Source: Mesorhizobium sp. | GTDB taxonomy: Bacteria > Pseudomonadota > Alphaproteobacteria > Rhizobiales > Rhizobiaceae | Assembly: GCF_017306585.1 (NCBI RefSeq) | Contig: NZ_JAFKIC010000112.1 | Coordinates: 18,016 to 82,015, forward strand | Length of the DNA: 64,000 nt | Direction: 5' to 3' | Shown here: positions 27,148 through 36,152 of the stretch, in pieces | Numbering within the stretch: the stretch's first letter is position 1 | Layout of the letters: the number at the start of each line of letters is the position of its first letter | Position numbers and translations under genes: made by a program | The notes under the pieces: model-generated | Databases searched by the model: none | Told to the model about the DNA's origin: nothing | The model's input: the letters and a program-made list of their open reading frames with translations, nothing else

Positions 27148-27921
27148 TCAGGCCGGTTGGCCGTCGAGGTGGATGCGGTCGACCGCTTGCGGATAGAAGG
27201 CGATCAGGCCCTTGATCTTGGCCACTTCGTCGATCGGCTCGCGGTAGCTCCAGGCGATATCGGGGCGGATCGAACCGTCCTTCAGGATGCCGGACCAGTA
27301 GGAGGCGATGCCCTTGTAGGGACATCGCGTCGTGGAAACCGAGGCCGCCAGCCGGTCGAACCGGATATCCTCGGCGGGCAGGTAGAAACGCGTCGGCAGA
27401 TGGGTTTCGAACAGCAGCACCGGGCGGTGGCTGTCGGCGATGATCTCGCCATCGAACCAGACCTGCACGTGGCTGGCGCTTTGCAGCACATCGATGCGCG
27501 CATAGGGATCGCGGGCGTGGACGAAGACCTCCTCTTCCTCTTCGAACCATTGGTCGACCGCCTTCCAGGTGAAGGCGATGCGGCCGGCGAGCGGCGCGAG
27601 GTTTTCATCCGGCGGCGCCGTGAACGACCAGGCCGCGTTGGCGGCGCGCCTGTCGCCGCTGTCGATATCCCAATAGGCGGTCTCGCCGCCCACCGGATGC
27701 GGCTCGCGATGCGCGGACGGCTTCAGTACCGATGGATCGACCGAGGACGGCGGGAAGAAATAGATCGGCAGGAAATGGTTGGAGCGCAGCACCAGCACAT
27801 TGCGGCTGTCGGCGATGGTGCGGCCGCCGGACTTGACGCGGATGCGCTTGGGACTGTGGAGCACGTTGACGAGGCGTGGAGCGGTGGCTTCGCGGGGCTG
27901 AAGGTTGGGCGCTGCGGTCAT
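27148..27921 (-). CDS. DUF427 protein with two tandem domains
   Basis: The protein has 257 residues, counted from the ATG at 27921 with a GAGGA ribosome binding site just upstream. Two copies of the DUF427 motif are visible: RIRVKSGGRTIADSRNVLVL in the N-terminal half and VQVWFDGEIIADSHRPVLLF in the C-terminal half, the second followed by the typical TTRCPYKGIASYWS. DUF427 proteins are small beta-rich proteins of unknown biochemistry. The gene is between the flavin monooxygenase (10-nt gap) and the binding protein and so belongs to the operon. Confidence 0.85.
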   Translation of the reverse strand: MTAAPNLQPREATAPRLVNVLHSPKRIRVKSGGRTIADSRNVLVLRSNHFLPIYFFPPSSVDPSVLKPSAHREPHPVGGETAYWDIDSGDRRAANAAWSFTAPPDENLAPLAGRIAFTWKAVDQWFEEEEEVFVHARDPYARIDVLQSASHVQVWFDGEIIADSHRPVLLFETHLPTRFYLPAEDIRFDRLAASVSTTRCPYKGIASYWSGILKDGSIRPDIAWSYREPIDEVAKIKGLIAFYPQAVDRIHLDGQPA

Positions 27922-27931
27922 GGTCGGGTCC

Positions 27932-29284
27932 TCAGGATACGGCGCGCTGATTGGCGCGTTGCTCGGCGAAACGGTTGGCGGGGCGGGCAAGGCCGAAGCG
28001 GTCGCGCAGTGTGCCCGGGGCGTATTCGGTCGGCACGACGCCGCGCCGCTGCAGTTCCGGCACCACCTGTTCGGCGAAATTCACCCAATCCTCGGGCAGC
28101 AGCGGGAACATCAGGTTGAAGCCGTCGCAGGCGCCGGAAACGAACCAGTCCTCGAGCTGGTCGGCGATCTGCCGGGGCGTGCCGGCGACCGTCGGCACCG
28201 AGCCGCTGTTGGCGAGCTTGCGGGCGATCTCGCGCAAGGTGAGGTTCTCCCGCGACCATTGCTTGACGCGATTGAGCGAGGTGCGCCCGCCATTGAACGT
28301 GCTCTCGTCCGGCAGCGGCGGCAGCGGCCCGTCGGGCGGATAGACGGAAAGGTCGATGCCGCTCCAGCTCGACAACAGGTCGATGCCGACCTGGTCGGGC
28401 AGCAGCGTCTGCAGATACTCCTGCCGTGCTCGGCCCTCGGCTTCCGAAGCCGCCACGATCGGCAGGATGCCGGGCAGGATCTTGAAGCTTTCCGGCCGCC
28501 TGCCGTGGCGCGCGAGCCGCTCGTTGATATCCTGCCGGTACTTGATGCCGTCTTCCCTGGTGCTGAAGATGGCGAAATGCACGTCGGCCTGCGCGGCGGC
28601 GAAATTCTTGCCGTCCTCGGACGATCCGGCCTGGACGATCAGCGGATGACCCTGCGGCGGCCGCGACACGTTGAGCGGCCCGCGCACCTTGAAATGTTTG
28701 CCCTTGTGGTCGATCGGATGGACCTTGTCGGGATCGGCGAAAAAGCCCGTTTCCTTGTCGATGAGGAGCGCCTCATCCTCCCAGCTGTCCCACAGCGCCT
28801 TGACGATATCGAGGAACTCGCCGGCCCGCTCATAGCGGAAGGCGTGCTCGATATTGCCGTCGCGGCCGAAATTGCGCGCCTCCTCGTCCATGGCGGAGGT
28901 GACGACGTTCCACGACGCCCTGCCCTTGCTGATATGGTCGAGCGAGGCGAACAGCCGCGCCACATTGTAGGGCTCGCTGTAGGAACTCGACGCCGTGGTG
29001 ATCAGGCCGATATGTTTGGTCACGCCCGCCAGCGCCGAAAGCAGCGTCAGCGGCTCGAGGCGCGCATTGGCGTAGTGGGCGACGCCGCTTTTCACCGAAT
29101 CCCAGATCGACACGTGGTCGGCGACGAAGATGGTGTCGATGCGCGCGCGCTCGGCCGCCTGCACCAGCTCGCGGTAATAGTCGAAATCGAGCACTTCGCG
29201 GCCCGGCGCACGAGGATGGCGCCAGGCCATGCGGTGGTCGCCCTGCGGATTGAAGAAGAACGCGCTCAGGATCAGGTGCGACAT
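27932..29284 (-). CDS. LLM-class flavin-dependent monooxygenase (NtaA/SnaA/DszA type)
   Basis: This 450-residue protein opens with MSHLILSAFFFNPQGDHRMAWRHP and has LITTASSSYSEPYNVARLFASLDHISKGRASWNVVTS, the hallmark of the NtaA/SnaA/DszA branch of the bacterial luciferase-like superfamily, which uses FMNH2 from a separate reductase. A GGGAGATCGAG site precedes the ATG. It is first in an operon with DUF427 and a peptide-type importer, so it probably oxidises the imported compound, such as a chelator, sulfonate or heterocycle (inference). No flavin reductase gene is adjacent. Confidence 0.9.
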   Translation of the reverse strand: MSHLILSAFFFNPQGDHRMAWRHPRAPGREVLDFDYYRELVQAAERARIDTIFVADHVSIWDSVKSGVAHYANARLEPLTLLSALAGVTKHIGLITTASSSYSEPYNVARLFASLDHISKGRASWNVVTSAMDEEARNFGRDGNIEHAFRYERAGEFLDIVKALWDSWEDEALLIDKETGFFADPDKVHPIDHKGKHFKVRGPLNVSRPPQGHPLIVQAGSSEDGKNFAAAQADVHFAIFSTREDGIKYRQDINERLARHGRRPESFKILPGILPIVAASEAEGRARQEYLQTLLPDQVGIDLLSSWSGIDLSVYPPDGPLPPLPDESTFNGGRTSLNRVKQWSRENLTLREIARKLANSGSVPTVAGTPRQIADQLEDWFVSGACDGFNLMFPLLPEDWVNFAEQVVPELQRRGVVPTEYAPGTLRDRFGLARPANRFAEQRANQRAVS

Positions 29285-29478
29285 CTCGATCTCCCTTTTT
29301 CGGTGCGGAAAACCGCCGGCGCGACGGCGTGTGGCCGGCGCCTGAAAATCTTCCTGTCCTTGAAAGTTAGATTGCGCTCAGACTTAATTCGAGTAATTTT
29401 ATAGAGATTGTTCTAATTGAAAGCGGAAGCGATTTCCCAAGATCGCGCCGCACGCAGAAAGTGGTTTCCGGTCCTTCC
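29285..29478. promoter_or_regulatory. Divergent promoter region of the monooxygenase/importer locus
   Basis: This 194-bp spacer includes a markedly AT-rich part at about 29364-29425 (around AATTCGAGTAATTTTATAG). It should carry the promoters of the leftward monooxygenase operon and the rightward fused ATPase gene. No regulator gene is adjacent and no clear operator is seen. Confidence 0.5.
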
Positions 29479-31308
29479 ATGTCCTCCTCTTCGCCCATCC
29501 CTTCCCCGGTCCTAAACGTCGAGAACCTCACGGTTTCCTACAGGGGCGCCGGGCGCATCCATCGCGCGGTCGATGACATTTCGCTCCGCATCGGCCAGGG
29601 CGAAGCCCTTGGACTGGTTGGTGAATCCGGTTCCGGCAAGAGCTCCGTGGCGCTGGCGGTGCTGCGCTATCTGCCCAGGCACGCCCGTGTCGAAGCCTCG
29701 CAGCTGGCCTTCGAGAACCGCGAGATCCGCGACCTCTCGGCCGACCAGTTGCGCCGGCTGCGCGGCGACCGCATCGCCGCCGTCTACCAGCATCCGGGCT
29801 CGGCGCTGAACCCGAGCATGACCATCGGCGGCCAGATCACCGAGACGCTGCTGCGCCATCGCCCCATGCATCATGACGAGGCGCGGGCGCGAGCCGCGCA
29901 ACTGCTCGGCCGCGTGCGCGTCGCCAATCCCGAGCGCGTGCTGCGGCTCTATCCGCACGAACTGTCGGGCGGCATGCAGCAGCGCGCCAACATCGCGATC
30001 GCCATCGCGCTCGACCCGGCGCTGCTGGTGATGGACGAGCCGACGACAGCGCTCGACGCCAGCGTCCAGTCCGAGATCATCGCCATCCTCGATGATCTCA
30101 GGCGCGAGCACCGCACCTCGATTCTTCTGATCAGCCACGACATCAACCTGATCCGCCGCTCCTGCGACCGCGTGTCGGTGATGCAGTCCGGCTCGATCGT
30201 AGAAACCGGCGTGGCTGCTGAAGTGTTCGACAACCCGCGCCACGGCTATACCAGGGCATTGGTTGCGGCGATCCCGACGCTTCACCGCACCAAGCGCGAC
30301 GGCCGACTGGCCGAGGATGCCAGCCCCGTCGATCTCGCCGCCGACGCGCCGGTCACGGCCGCAGGAGATAGCGCTTCCCCCGCGCGGCAGCGCGAGATTG
30401 CCGTCTCCTGCCGAGGCATAAGACAATCCTTCGGCGGCCAGCCGGTGCTGCACGGCATAGACCTCGACATCGCCGCCGGCGAAACCTTCGGGCTGATCGG
30501 CGAGTCCGGTTCCGGCAAGTCGACCCTGGCGCGCATCGTCACCGGCCTGCAGCCGCCGACGGCGGGCAGCGTCGACCTGTTCGGCAGGACGGTGGCGCCG
30601 CTGGTCGAACGGCGCCAGCCAGGCGAACGGCGCGACGTGCAGATGGTGTTCCAGTCGCCCGACCGCACCTTGAACCCGCGCCAGCGCATCGGCCGCATCC
30701 TTGGCAGGCCGCTGCGGCGGCTGGCCGGCCTGCCCCGCCGCGCCGTGCCGCAGCGCATCAGTGACCTCCTGGCCTCGGTGCGCCTCGCGCGCACCACAGC
30801 GCGGCAGAAGCCCGGCACGCTGTCGGGCGGCCAGCGCCAGCGCACGGCGGTCGCCCGCGCCTTCGCCGGCCTGCCGAGGCTGGTGGTGCTGGACGAACCG
30901 ACCTCTGCGCTCGACGTGTCGGTGCAGGCAACCGTGCTGAACCTGCTCAACGACCTGCAGAGAAGGCAGGACACCGCCTATCTCTTCATCAGCCATGACC
31001 TCAGGGTCGTGCGCTACATGGCCGACCGCATCGGCGTGCTCTATCGCGGCCGGCTGGTCGAGACCGGCTCATCGGACCAGATTTTCGCCGGCCCCAACCA
31101 CCCCTACACGCAAATGCTGCTGGAAGCGTCCTCGCATGACGGACCGGCCGCGACGGTCGCGGAGGCGTCGCCCGCCATCGAAGCCGGTGCATCCGGCTGC
31201 GCCTTCGCCGGTCGCTGTCCGCTGGCCGACGACGCCTGCCGCACGGCCGAGCCCGTGGCCCGCGAGGTGGCACTAGGGCATTTCATCGCCTGCTGGAAAC
31301 GCGCCTGA
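29479..31308 (+). CDS. Fused double ATPase of peptide-type ABC importer (DppD-DppF-like)
   Basis: The 609-residue protein has two complete nucleotide-binding domains. The first has Walker A GESGSGKSS and signature LSGGMQQRANIA; the second has GESGSGKST and LSGGQRQRTAVARA. The C-terminal tail has the DppD/OppF-type CAFAGRCPLADDAC cysteine cluster, an Fe-S-like motif. It corresponds to DppD and DppF joined in one chain, as in GsiA. It is divergent from the permease operon, and these two ATPases complete the transporter. I chose the ATG at 29479; a GTG six codons earlier is also in frame. Confidence 0.9.
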   Translation: MSSSSPIPSPVLNVENLTVSYRGAGRIHRAVDDISLRIGQGEALGLVGESGSGKSSVALAVLRYLPRHARVEASQLAFENREIRDLSADQLRRLRGDRIAAVYQHPGSALNPSMTIGGQITETLLRHRPMHHDEARARAAQLLGRVRVANPERVLRLYPHELSGGMQQRANIAIAIALDPALLVMDEPTTALDASVQSEIIAILDDLRREHRTSILLISHDINLIRRSCDRVSVMQSGSIVETGVAAEVFDNPRHGYTRALVAAIPTLHRTKRDGRLAEDASPVDLAADAPVTAAGDSASPARQREIAVSCRGIRQSFGGQPVLHGIDLDIAAGETFGLIGESGSGKSTLARIVTGLQPPTAGSVDLFGRTVAPLVERRQPGERRDVQMVFQSPDRTLNPRQRIGRILGRPLRRLAGLPRRAVPQRISDLLASVRLARTTARQKPGTLSGGQRQRTAVARAFAGLPRLVVLDEPTSALDVSVQATVLNLLNDLQRRQDTAYLFISHDLRVVRYMADRIGVLYRGRLVETGSSDQIFAGPNHPYTQMLLEASSHDGPAATVAEASPAIEAGASGCAFAGRCPLADDACRTAEPVAREVALGHFIACWKRA

Positions 31309-31333
31309 GCGATCCGTCTGCTGTGGTTTTTTT

Positions 31334-31490
31334 CGAAGAGGACCCCCACCCTTAATCCCTCCCCACAAGGGGGAGGGAGACTTGGTAGGCGCTGATCTCC
31401 GCAAGTTGCCTAGGCTCCATGCCAAACGGGTGGCATGCGGCAGCGTTCCCTCCCCCTTGTGGGGAGGGTTAGGGTGGGGGTCCTTCTTCG
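31334..31490. repeat. Long inverted repeat between convergent genes
   Basis: A left arm at 31334-31379 (CGAAGAGGACCCCCACCC start) pairs with a right arm at 31447-31490, the near-exact reverse complement, around a loop of about 67 bases. It is a GC-rich hairpin in the gap between the fused ATPase gene and the convergent LivF-like gene and could terminate both transcripts. Such elements recur in mesorhizobial genomes (recollection). Confidence 0.75.
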
Positions 31491-31517
31491 TAAAAACTCC
31501 TTTTGAGAGTATCTACG

Positions 31518-32210
31518 CTACCCGCCGAGATAGAGCCGGTGCAGTTCGTCCGGCGACTTCAAGAGCTTCAGGCAGTCGCCGTCATGGACGACGCGGCCGC
31601 GCCGCATGACATAGGCGCGGTTGCCGATCGACAGCGCCAGTGCCGCGAATTGCTCGACCAGCAGCACCGCCAGACCGTTGTCGGCGAGCTTGCGCACCGC
31701 GCTCATCAACCGCGTGACGATCACCGGGGCCAGCCCCGCCGACATCTCGTCGATCAGTAGCACCTTGGGCCGCGTCAGCAGGGCGCGCGCGATCACCAGC
31801 ATCTGCTGCTCACCGCCCGACAGCAGGCTCGCCTTCACATGGCGCCGCTGCACCAGTTCGGGAAACAGCGCATAGGCCTCGTCGAGATCGGACCCCGCAT
31901 GCAGGCTGACCCGAAGGTTCTCCTCGGTGGTGAGCTGACGGAACACGGTGCGCCCCTGCTCGACATGGGCAAGGCCTTCGCGCGACCGCACGCCCGGCCG
32001 GGCCTTCTGTATCTCGCGGCCGTCGATTTCGATGGTGCCGCCGGCGACCGGGATGATGCCCGACAGGCCTTCGAGCAGCGTCGTCTTGCCGGCGCCATTG
32101 GCGCCGAGCACGACGCTGATGGCGCCGCTTTCGACCGCTATGTCGAGCGACGACACCACAGGCAATTCCGAGCGGTTGATCGACAGGTTGGAAACGACGA
32201 GCCTGCTCAT
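31518..32210 (-). CDS. Branched-chain amino acid-type ABC ATPase (LivF-like)
   Basis: The protein has 230 residues and one nucleotide-binding domain: Walker A GANGAGKTT, signature LLSGGEQQMLVIARAL, and a Walker B ending in LIDEMSAGLAP, the pattern of LivF. Its ATG overlaps the stop of the LivM-LivG fusion gene by four bases. It is the last gene of an operon with fused LivM-LivG, LivH, a binding protein, CobW GTPase and amidohydrolase. Confidence 0.92.
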   Translation of the reverse strand: MSRLVVSNLSINRSELPVVSSLDIAVESGAISVVLGANGAGKTTLLEGLSGIIPVAGGTIEIDGREIQKARPGVRSREGLAHVEQGRTVFRQLTTEENLRVSLHAGSDLDEAYALFPELVQRRHVKASLLSGGEQQMLVIARALLTRPKVLLIDEMSAGLAPVIVTRLMSAVRKLADNGLAVLLVEQFAALALSIGNRAYVMRRGRVVHDGDCLKLLKSPDELHRLYLGG

Positions 32211-33925
32211 GCCGCCACGCTCTCTTCCTCGCTGCCGAGATAGGCCTTCTTCACCGCGCCCTGCTCCAGCACCCTGGCCGGCGGGCCGGACGCAATGACA
32301 CGGCCGAAATCGAGCACGGTCACCTCGGAGCAGACCGCCCGCACCAGGTCCATGTCATGCTCGACCAAAAGCACTGCCGAGCCGAACAGCCTTGGTATTT
32401 CGGCGATGCGTTGCCCCAGCCGCACGCTCTCCTCATGCGACTGGCCTGCCGCCGGCTCGTCGAGCAGCACCACGGCAGGCCGCGCGGCGACGACGCCGGC
32501 GACATCGAGCAGGCGCCTGGTGCCGGCATCGACCGAGACCACCAGCGTGTCGGGATCGGGACAGTCGAGCCAACCCAGGATCGCTCTGGTCTCTGCTGCC
32601 GACAGGCCCTTCGCGGCCAGCGCGAGATAGCCGCCGACGGTGAGTTCCGGTGCGATGCGGTTGGTCTGCCAGCTGCGGCGCACGCCGGCACGGGCGCGCA
32701 GATGCGCCGGCATGGCCTCAAGCGGCGTGCCGGCCAGTCTGATGCTGCCCTCATAGCTCGAAAGGAAGCCGGCGACGGCGTCGATGAAGGTCGACTTGCC
32801 CGCGCCGTTCGGCCCGATCAGCCCGGCCACCGTGCCGGCGGCAACGGTGAGGCTCACATTGTCGAGCGCCACGACGCTGCCATAGCGCACGGTGAGTTTG
32901 TCGATGGCCAGCGCCGGTCCGGCCGGACGCTCGATCGGCGCCGGCAGGTCGCTTGCCGGCGCCGAGGCGCCAGCCCTTGTCCGCGCCGGCAGCAGCTTGC
33001 GCAATTGCCGGCGGAAGGTTTCGCTCATCGTCTCGCCCGTCGACAACGCCTGCGTGGCGCCGATGGCGAACAGCACATTGCCGATATCCTGCGGCAAATC
33101 GAGCCGGCGCAGGATTTCCGGGAACATCACCACCAAGAGCCCGCCGATGATGGCGCCCTCGGCGAAATGCGCGCCGGTCATGACCGCCACCGCGTAAAGC
33201 GACAGCGACTGCATCATGCTGAAGTTCTCCGAGACCAGCGTGCCGAGATAGCCGGCGAGCAGCCCGCCGGAAATGCCGGCGACGAAGGCCGAGATGGCGA
33301 AGGCCGACAGCTTGGCGGTGGCGATGCTGACGCCATGCGCGGCCGCCGCGCGTTCGGAGTGCCGCACCGCCAGCCAGGAGGCACCGAGCCGCGAGCGGCT
33401 GAGGATTTCGAGTATCACCGCGATTGCCGCGTAGAAGAGGAGCACGAAGACGAAATAGCCCTCGTCGCTGTCGAACAGTTCCGGCCGCGGCACCTGCAGG
33501 AAATCGGTCTGGCCGGGATAGGTCATGGTCGCCAGGATCGTGTCGAAGGCCGTGGCGAAGGACAGTGTGACAATGGCAAGGTTGATGCCGCGCAGCCTGA
33601 GCGCAGGCAGGCCGATGGCGATGCCGAGTGGCACCGCCGCCAGCCCGCCGATGAGGATCCAGACCGGCAGTCCGCCCGGCGCTTCGGCAAGGTTGAGATA
33701 GCCGACGGTCCAGGCGCCGACGCCGGCGAATGACATCTGGCAGAGCGCGATCATGCCCGTGCGCCCGGCGACGAGGCCGAGGCTTTGCAGCGCCACGCCG
33801 GTGATCAGCACCGAGGTGGCCAGGAACACCCAGTAGGATGGCAGGAGCCCGAGCCAGGCGACGGCGCCGGCCACAAGCGCCACGGCGATGATGGTCAGCG
33901 AGGCCTTCAGATTAGCGCGCTTCAT
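32207..33925 (-). CDS. LivM permease fused to LivG ATPase
   Basis: The 572-residue protein joins a LivM-type permease (residues 1 to about 300; ten or so membrane segments, EAA-like loop SRLGASWLAVRHSERAAAAHGV) to a LivG-type ATPase (about 335-572; Walker A GPNGAGKST, Walker B VVLLDEPAAGQ). The usual LivG signature LSGGQ is replaced by a diverged VSVDAGTRRLLDVAGV. The ATG at 33925 overlaps the livH-like stop by 14 bases. Such fusions occur in proteobacterial Liv systems, but the lost signature motif suggests the partner LivF carries the active composite site. Confidence 0.9.
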   Translation of the reverse strand: MKRANLKASLTIIAVALVAGAVAWLGLLPSYWVFLATSVLITGVALQSLGLVAGRTGMIALCQMSFAGVGAWTVGYLNLAEAPGGLPVWILIGGLAAVPLGIAIGLPALRLRGINLAIVTLSFATAFDTILATMTYPGQTDFLQVPRPELFDSDEGYFVFVLLFYAAIAVILEILSRSRLGASWLAVRHSERAAAAHGVSIATAKLSAFAISAFVAGISGGLLAGYLGTLVSENFSMMQSLSLYAVAVMTGAHFAEGAIIGGLLVVMFPEILRRLDLPQDIGNVLFAIGATQALSTGETMSETFRRQLRKLLPARTRAGASAPASDLPAPIERPAGPALAIDKLTVRYGSVVALDNVSLTVAAGTVAGLIGPNGAGKSTFIDAVAGFLSSYEGSIRLAGTPLEAMPAHLRARAGVRRSWQTNRIAPELTVGGYLALAAKGLSAAETRAILGWLDCPDPDTLVVSVDAGTRRLLDVAGVVAARPAVVLLDEPAAGQSHEESVRLGQRIAEIPRLFGSAVLLVEHDMDLVRAVCSEVTVLDFGRVIASGPPARVLEQGAVKKAYLGSEEESVAA

Positions 33926-34781
33926 CCCAACGGGCCTCCCGCTGCGACCACAGGAGAACGGCAAGCACGACCAGGAACGGGATGGCGCTGCGGTACTGGC
34001 TGACGCTGTCGATGGAACTCGCCATGCCTTCGACAAGGCCAAGCACGATGCCGCCGGCAAGCGTGCGCCAGAAGGAGCGGAACAGGCCGACTAGGGCCGC
34101 CGCCAGCGCCGGCACGACAAGCAGGCTGAGCGTCATGAAATTGGGCGAGCGCTGCGGCGCGATGATCATCAGCGCGAAGGTCGTGAAGGCGCCGGTCATG
34201 CCCCAGACCAGCAGCGACAGAAGCTGCACCCTGATGCCGAGCAGTTCGGCCGCCATCGGCCGGTCGGCCAGCGCGCGCAGGTTGAGCCCGACCTTGGTTC
34301 TGTTGAGGAACAGGTCGGCCAGGATGGTGAACAGTGCCGCCAGCCCGATGGTCAGCACCGAGGCGATCGTCACCTCGACGCCGGCCATGCGGAAGGCGGA
34401 GCCAGGGAACAGTTCCGGCATGTTGTGCGGATGCTGGCCGCCGGTCAGCCGCAGCCCGATGGCGATGACGCCGACCAGAAGCGCCACGGTGACCGCCGCC
34501 TTGGTCGAGGCGCTGGCCTCGCCGAACCAGCGCGTCATGATATAGCCGATGGCAACGCCCACCAAAGTGCCGGCCGCGATGCCCGCCGCGACCGAGGGCC
34601 AGATCGGATATCCGGCCTCGTAAAGCGCGATCAGCACGAAGGTACCGGCCGTGCCGATCGCGGCCCCGGTGAAATTGACCACGGCGACCAGCCGGTAGGT
34701 GAAGACGGCGCAGACGCCGAGCAAGGCATAGGTGCCTCCGGCGGTCAGCCCCGCCACGGCTGAAGTAAGCAATGCGTTCAT
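33912..34781 (-). CDS. Branched-chain amino acid-type ABC permease (LivH-like)
   Basis: The protein has 289 residues and about eight membrane segments. The N-terminal VAGLTAGGTYALLGVCAVFTYRLVAVVNFTGAAIG is typical of LivH. I used the ATG at 34781 (GGAAACC upstream) rather than a GTG six codons earlier. It would pair with the LivM part of the next gene. The gap to the upstream binding-protein gene holds an inverted repeat that may tune expression. Confidence 0.9.
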   Translation of the reverse strand: MNALLTSAVAGLTAGGTYALLGVCAVFTYRLVAVVNFTGAAIGTAGTFVLIALYEAGYPIWPSVAAGIAAGTLVGVAIGYIMTRWFGEASASTKAAVTVALLVGVIAIGLRLTGGQHPHNMPELFPGSAFRMAGVEVTIASVLTIGLAALFTILADLFLNRTKVGLNLRALADRPMAAELLGIRVQLLSLLVWGMTGAFTTFALMIIAPQRSPNFMTLSLLVVPALAAALVGLFRSFWRTLAGGIVLGLVEGMASSIDSVSQYRSAIPFLVVLAVLLWSQREARWDEAR

Positions 34782-34834
34782 GTGGTTTCCAGTTGGCACA
34801 AATGGCAGTCTTCGAGCCGGCCGTTGCCGAGGCC

Positions 34835-34913
34835 GGCGCCGCCCCTCATTGTCCTGCCGGATATTTCTCTCCGTGAACGGGGAGAAAGCGGCCGAACGTG
34901 GAGGGGCGGCGCC
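34835..34913. repeat. Inverted repeat between binding-protein and permease genes
   Basis: A perfect 13-bp dyad, GGCGCCGCCCCTC (34835-34847) with GAGGGGCGGCGCC (34901-34913), encloses a second dyad TTTCTC...GAGAAA at 34864-34887. A related left arm recurs at 63952-63964. Its place just after a binding-protein gene and before the permeases resembles the REP elements that stabilise upstream mRNA in other transport operons. Confidence 0.8.
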
Positions 34914-34929
34914 GACGCCCGGGAGGACC

Positions 34930-36114
34930 TCACTTGGCCTGCGGCAGCACCACCCAGTCCGGCGTCTCGACCGTCCAGGCGCCCTTTTCCAGCTTCATCA
35001 CCTTGGTCGCCTGCATCGGCGAATGGGTCTTGGCCTTGCCGAAGACGTAAGCGCTGCCGGCGAGCGGATTGGTGATCGGCTGCATGTCATGCAGCGCCTT
35101 GGTCACGCTTTCGCGCGTCACCTCGCCATCGATCGAAGCCACCACTTTCAGGAACAGCTGGGCGGCGAGATAGCCGCCCTGCGAGAAGGCGGTCAGCGGC
35201 CGGCCGGCCTTCTGCATGTCGGCCACCCATTGCGCGTTGGCGGCCGAACTCTTCTCGGTGAAGGGCTCCCATTCGGTGCCGACATAGATCGGTTGCTTGG
35301 TGTCGGCCAGCGCCGAGGCGACCTGCTCGGTGTAGCCCGGCGCCAGGAACAGCCAGTTGATGCTCGTGATCTTCTGGGCATCGACCGTCTTGATCAACTG
35401 CACCACCTGCGGCTCGACCTGGTTGGTCAGCACCGCGTCGCAGCCGGCGTCGCGGGCCTTGATGACATAGGGCGTGAGGTCGCCCTGGAAGGGCAGCGTC
35501 AGGTCGATGAGGTGGATCTTCTTGCCAGAGATCTTCTCCCAGTTCTCGATCGCCTTCTTGTAGGCCTCCTGCGTGCCGCCGATGATGATGAAGAAGGCGC
35601 ACAGCTTCTCGCTCTTCAGCTGGTTGGTGGCGTAGTAGGCCATCGCCGTCGACAGCGTGTAGGGTCCGACATTGACCGGCGCCACATTGGGCGAGGAGAA
35701 GCAGGCGGCATCGACGCCGAGGCCCTGCACCGACAGGATTTTCTTGCGGCTGTAGGTGGCGGAATTGACCGCGCAGTCGAGCAGGCTGCCCGAGCCGACC
35801 AGCGCCACCGCCTCCTTGTTGTCGATCAGGTCGCGCGCGGCCTGTGCCGCGACCGCCGGGTCCGCCTTGTCGTCGGCGATCGTGTAGTCGATCTTGCAGC
35901 CATTGATGCCGCCGGCGGCGTTGACGGCGTCGAAGGCCGCCTTGGTCGCCTTCGGCACCTCGCTGAAATCGGCCGGACCGGTGATGGTCGAGACCGCGCC
36001 GACCTTGATGGTTCCGTCCTTGCAGGTCGGGCCGGCGGCGGACGCCGTGCCGGCCATCGCGGCAATACCGATGCCGGCCAAGGCCGCCGTAAGCAGGCTG
36101 GATTTCCATTGCAT
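34930..36114 (-). CDS. Periplasmic binding protein of a Liv-type importer
   Basis: The 394-residue protein has a Sec signal peptide (SLLTAALAGIGIAAMAGTASA) and the Peripla_BP_6 fold: IKVGAVSTITGPADFSEV near the start and NAAGGINGCKIDYTIADDKADPAVA, which carry the ligand-binding loop of LivJ/LivK relatives. A CAGGGGAGTGACTGAT leader supports the ATG at 36114; a GTG three codons earlier is less likely. The substrate need not be an amino acid. The amidohydrolase in the same operon suggests an amide or related nitrogen compound (inference). Confidence 0.92.
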   Translation of the reverse strand: MQWKSSLLTAALAGIGIAAMAGTASAAGPTCKDGTIKVGAVSTITGPADFSEVPKATKAAFDAVNAAGGINGCKIDYTIADDKADPAVAAQAARDLIDNKEAVALVGSGSLLDCAVNSATYSRKKILSVQGLGVDAACFSSPNVAPVNVGPYTLSTAMAYYATNQLKSEKLCAFFIIIGGTQEAYKKAIENWEKISGKKIHLIDLTLPFQGDLTPYVIKARDAGCDAVLTNQVEPQVVQLIKTVDAQKITSINWLFLAPGYTEQVASALADTKQPIYVGTEWEPFTEKSSAANAQWVADMQKAGRPLTAFSQGGYLAAQLFLKVVASIDGEVTRESVTKALHDMQPITNPLAGSAYVFGKAKTHSPMQATKVMKLEKGAWTVETPDWVVLPQAK

Positions 36115-36152
36115 ATCAGTCACTCCCCTGTTTTTCCTGATTCATTTTCTGA

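Noticed and set aside
31334-31490. Insertion sequence or MITE with target duplication
   Set aside because: I found no transposase frame and no flanking direct repeat; the hairpin lies neatly between convergent genes and fits a terminator or intergenic repeat better.
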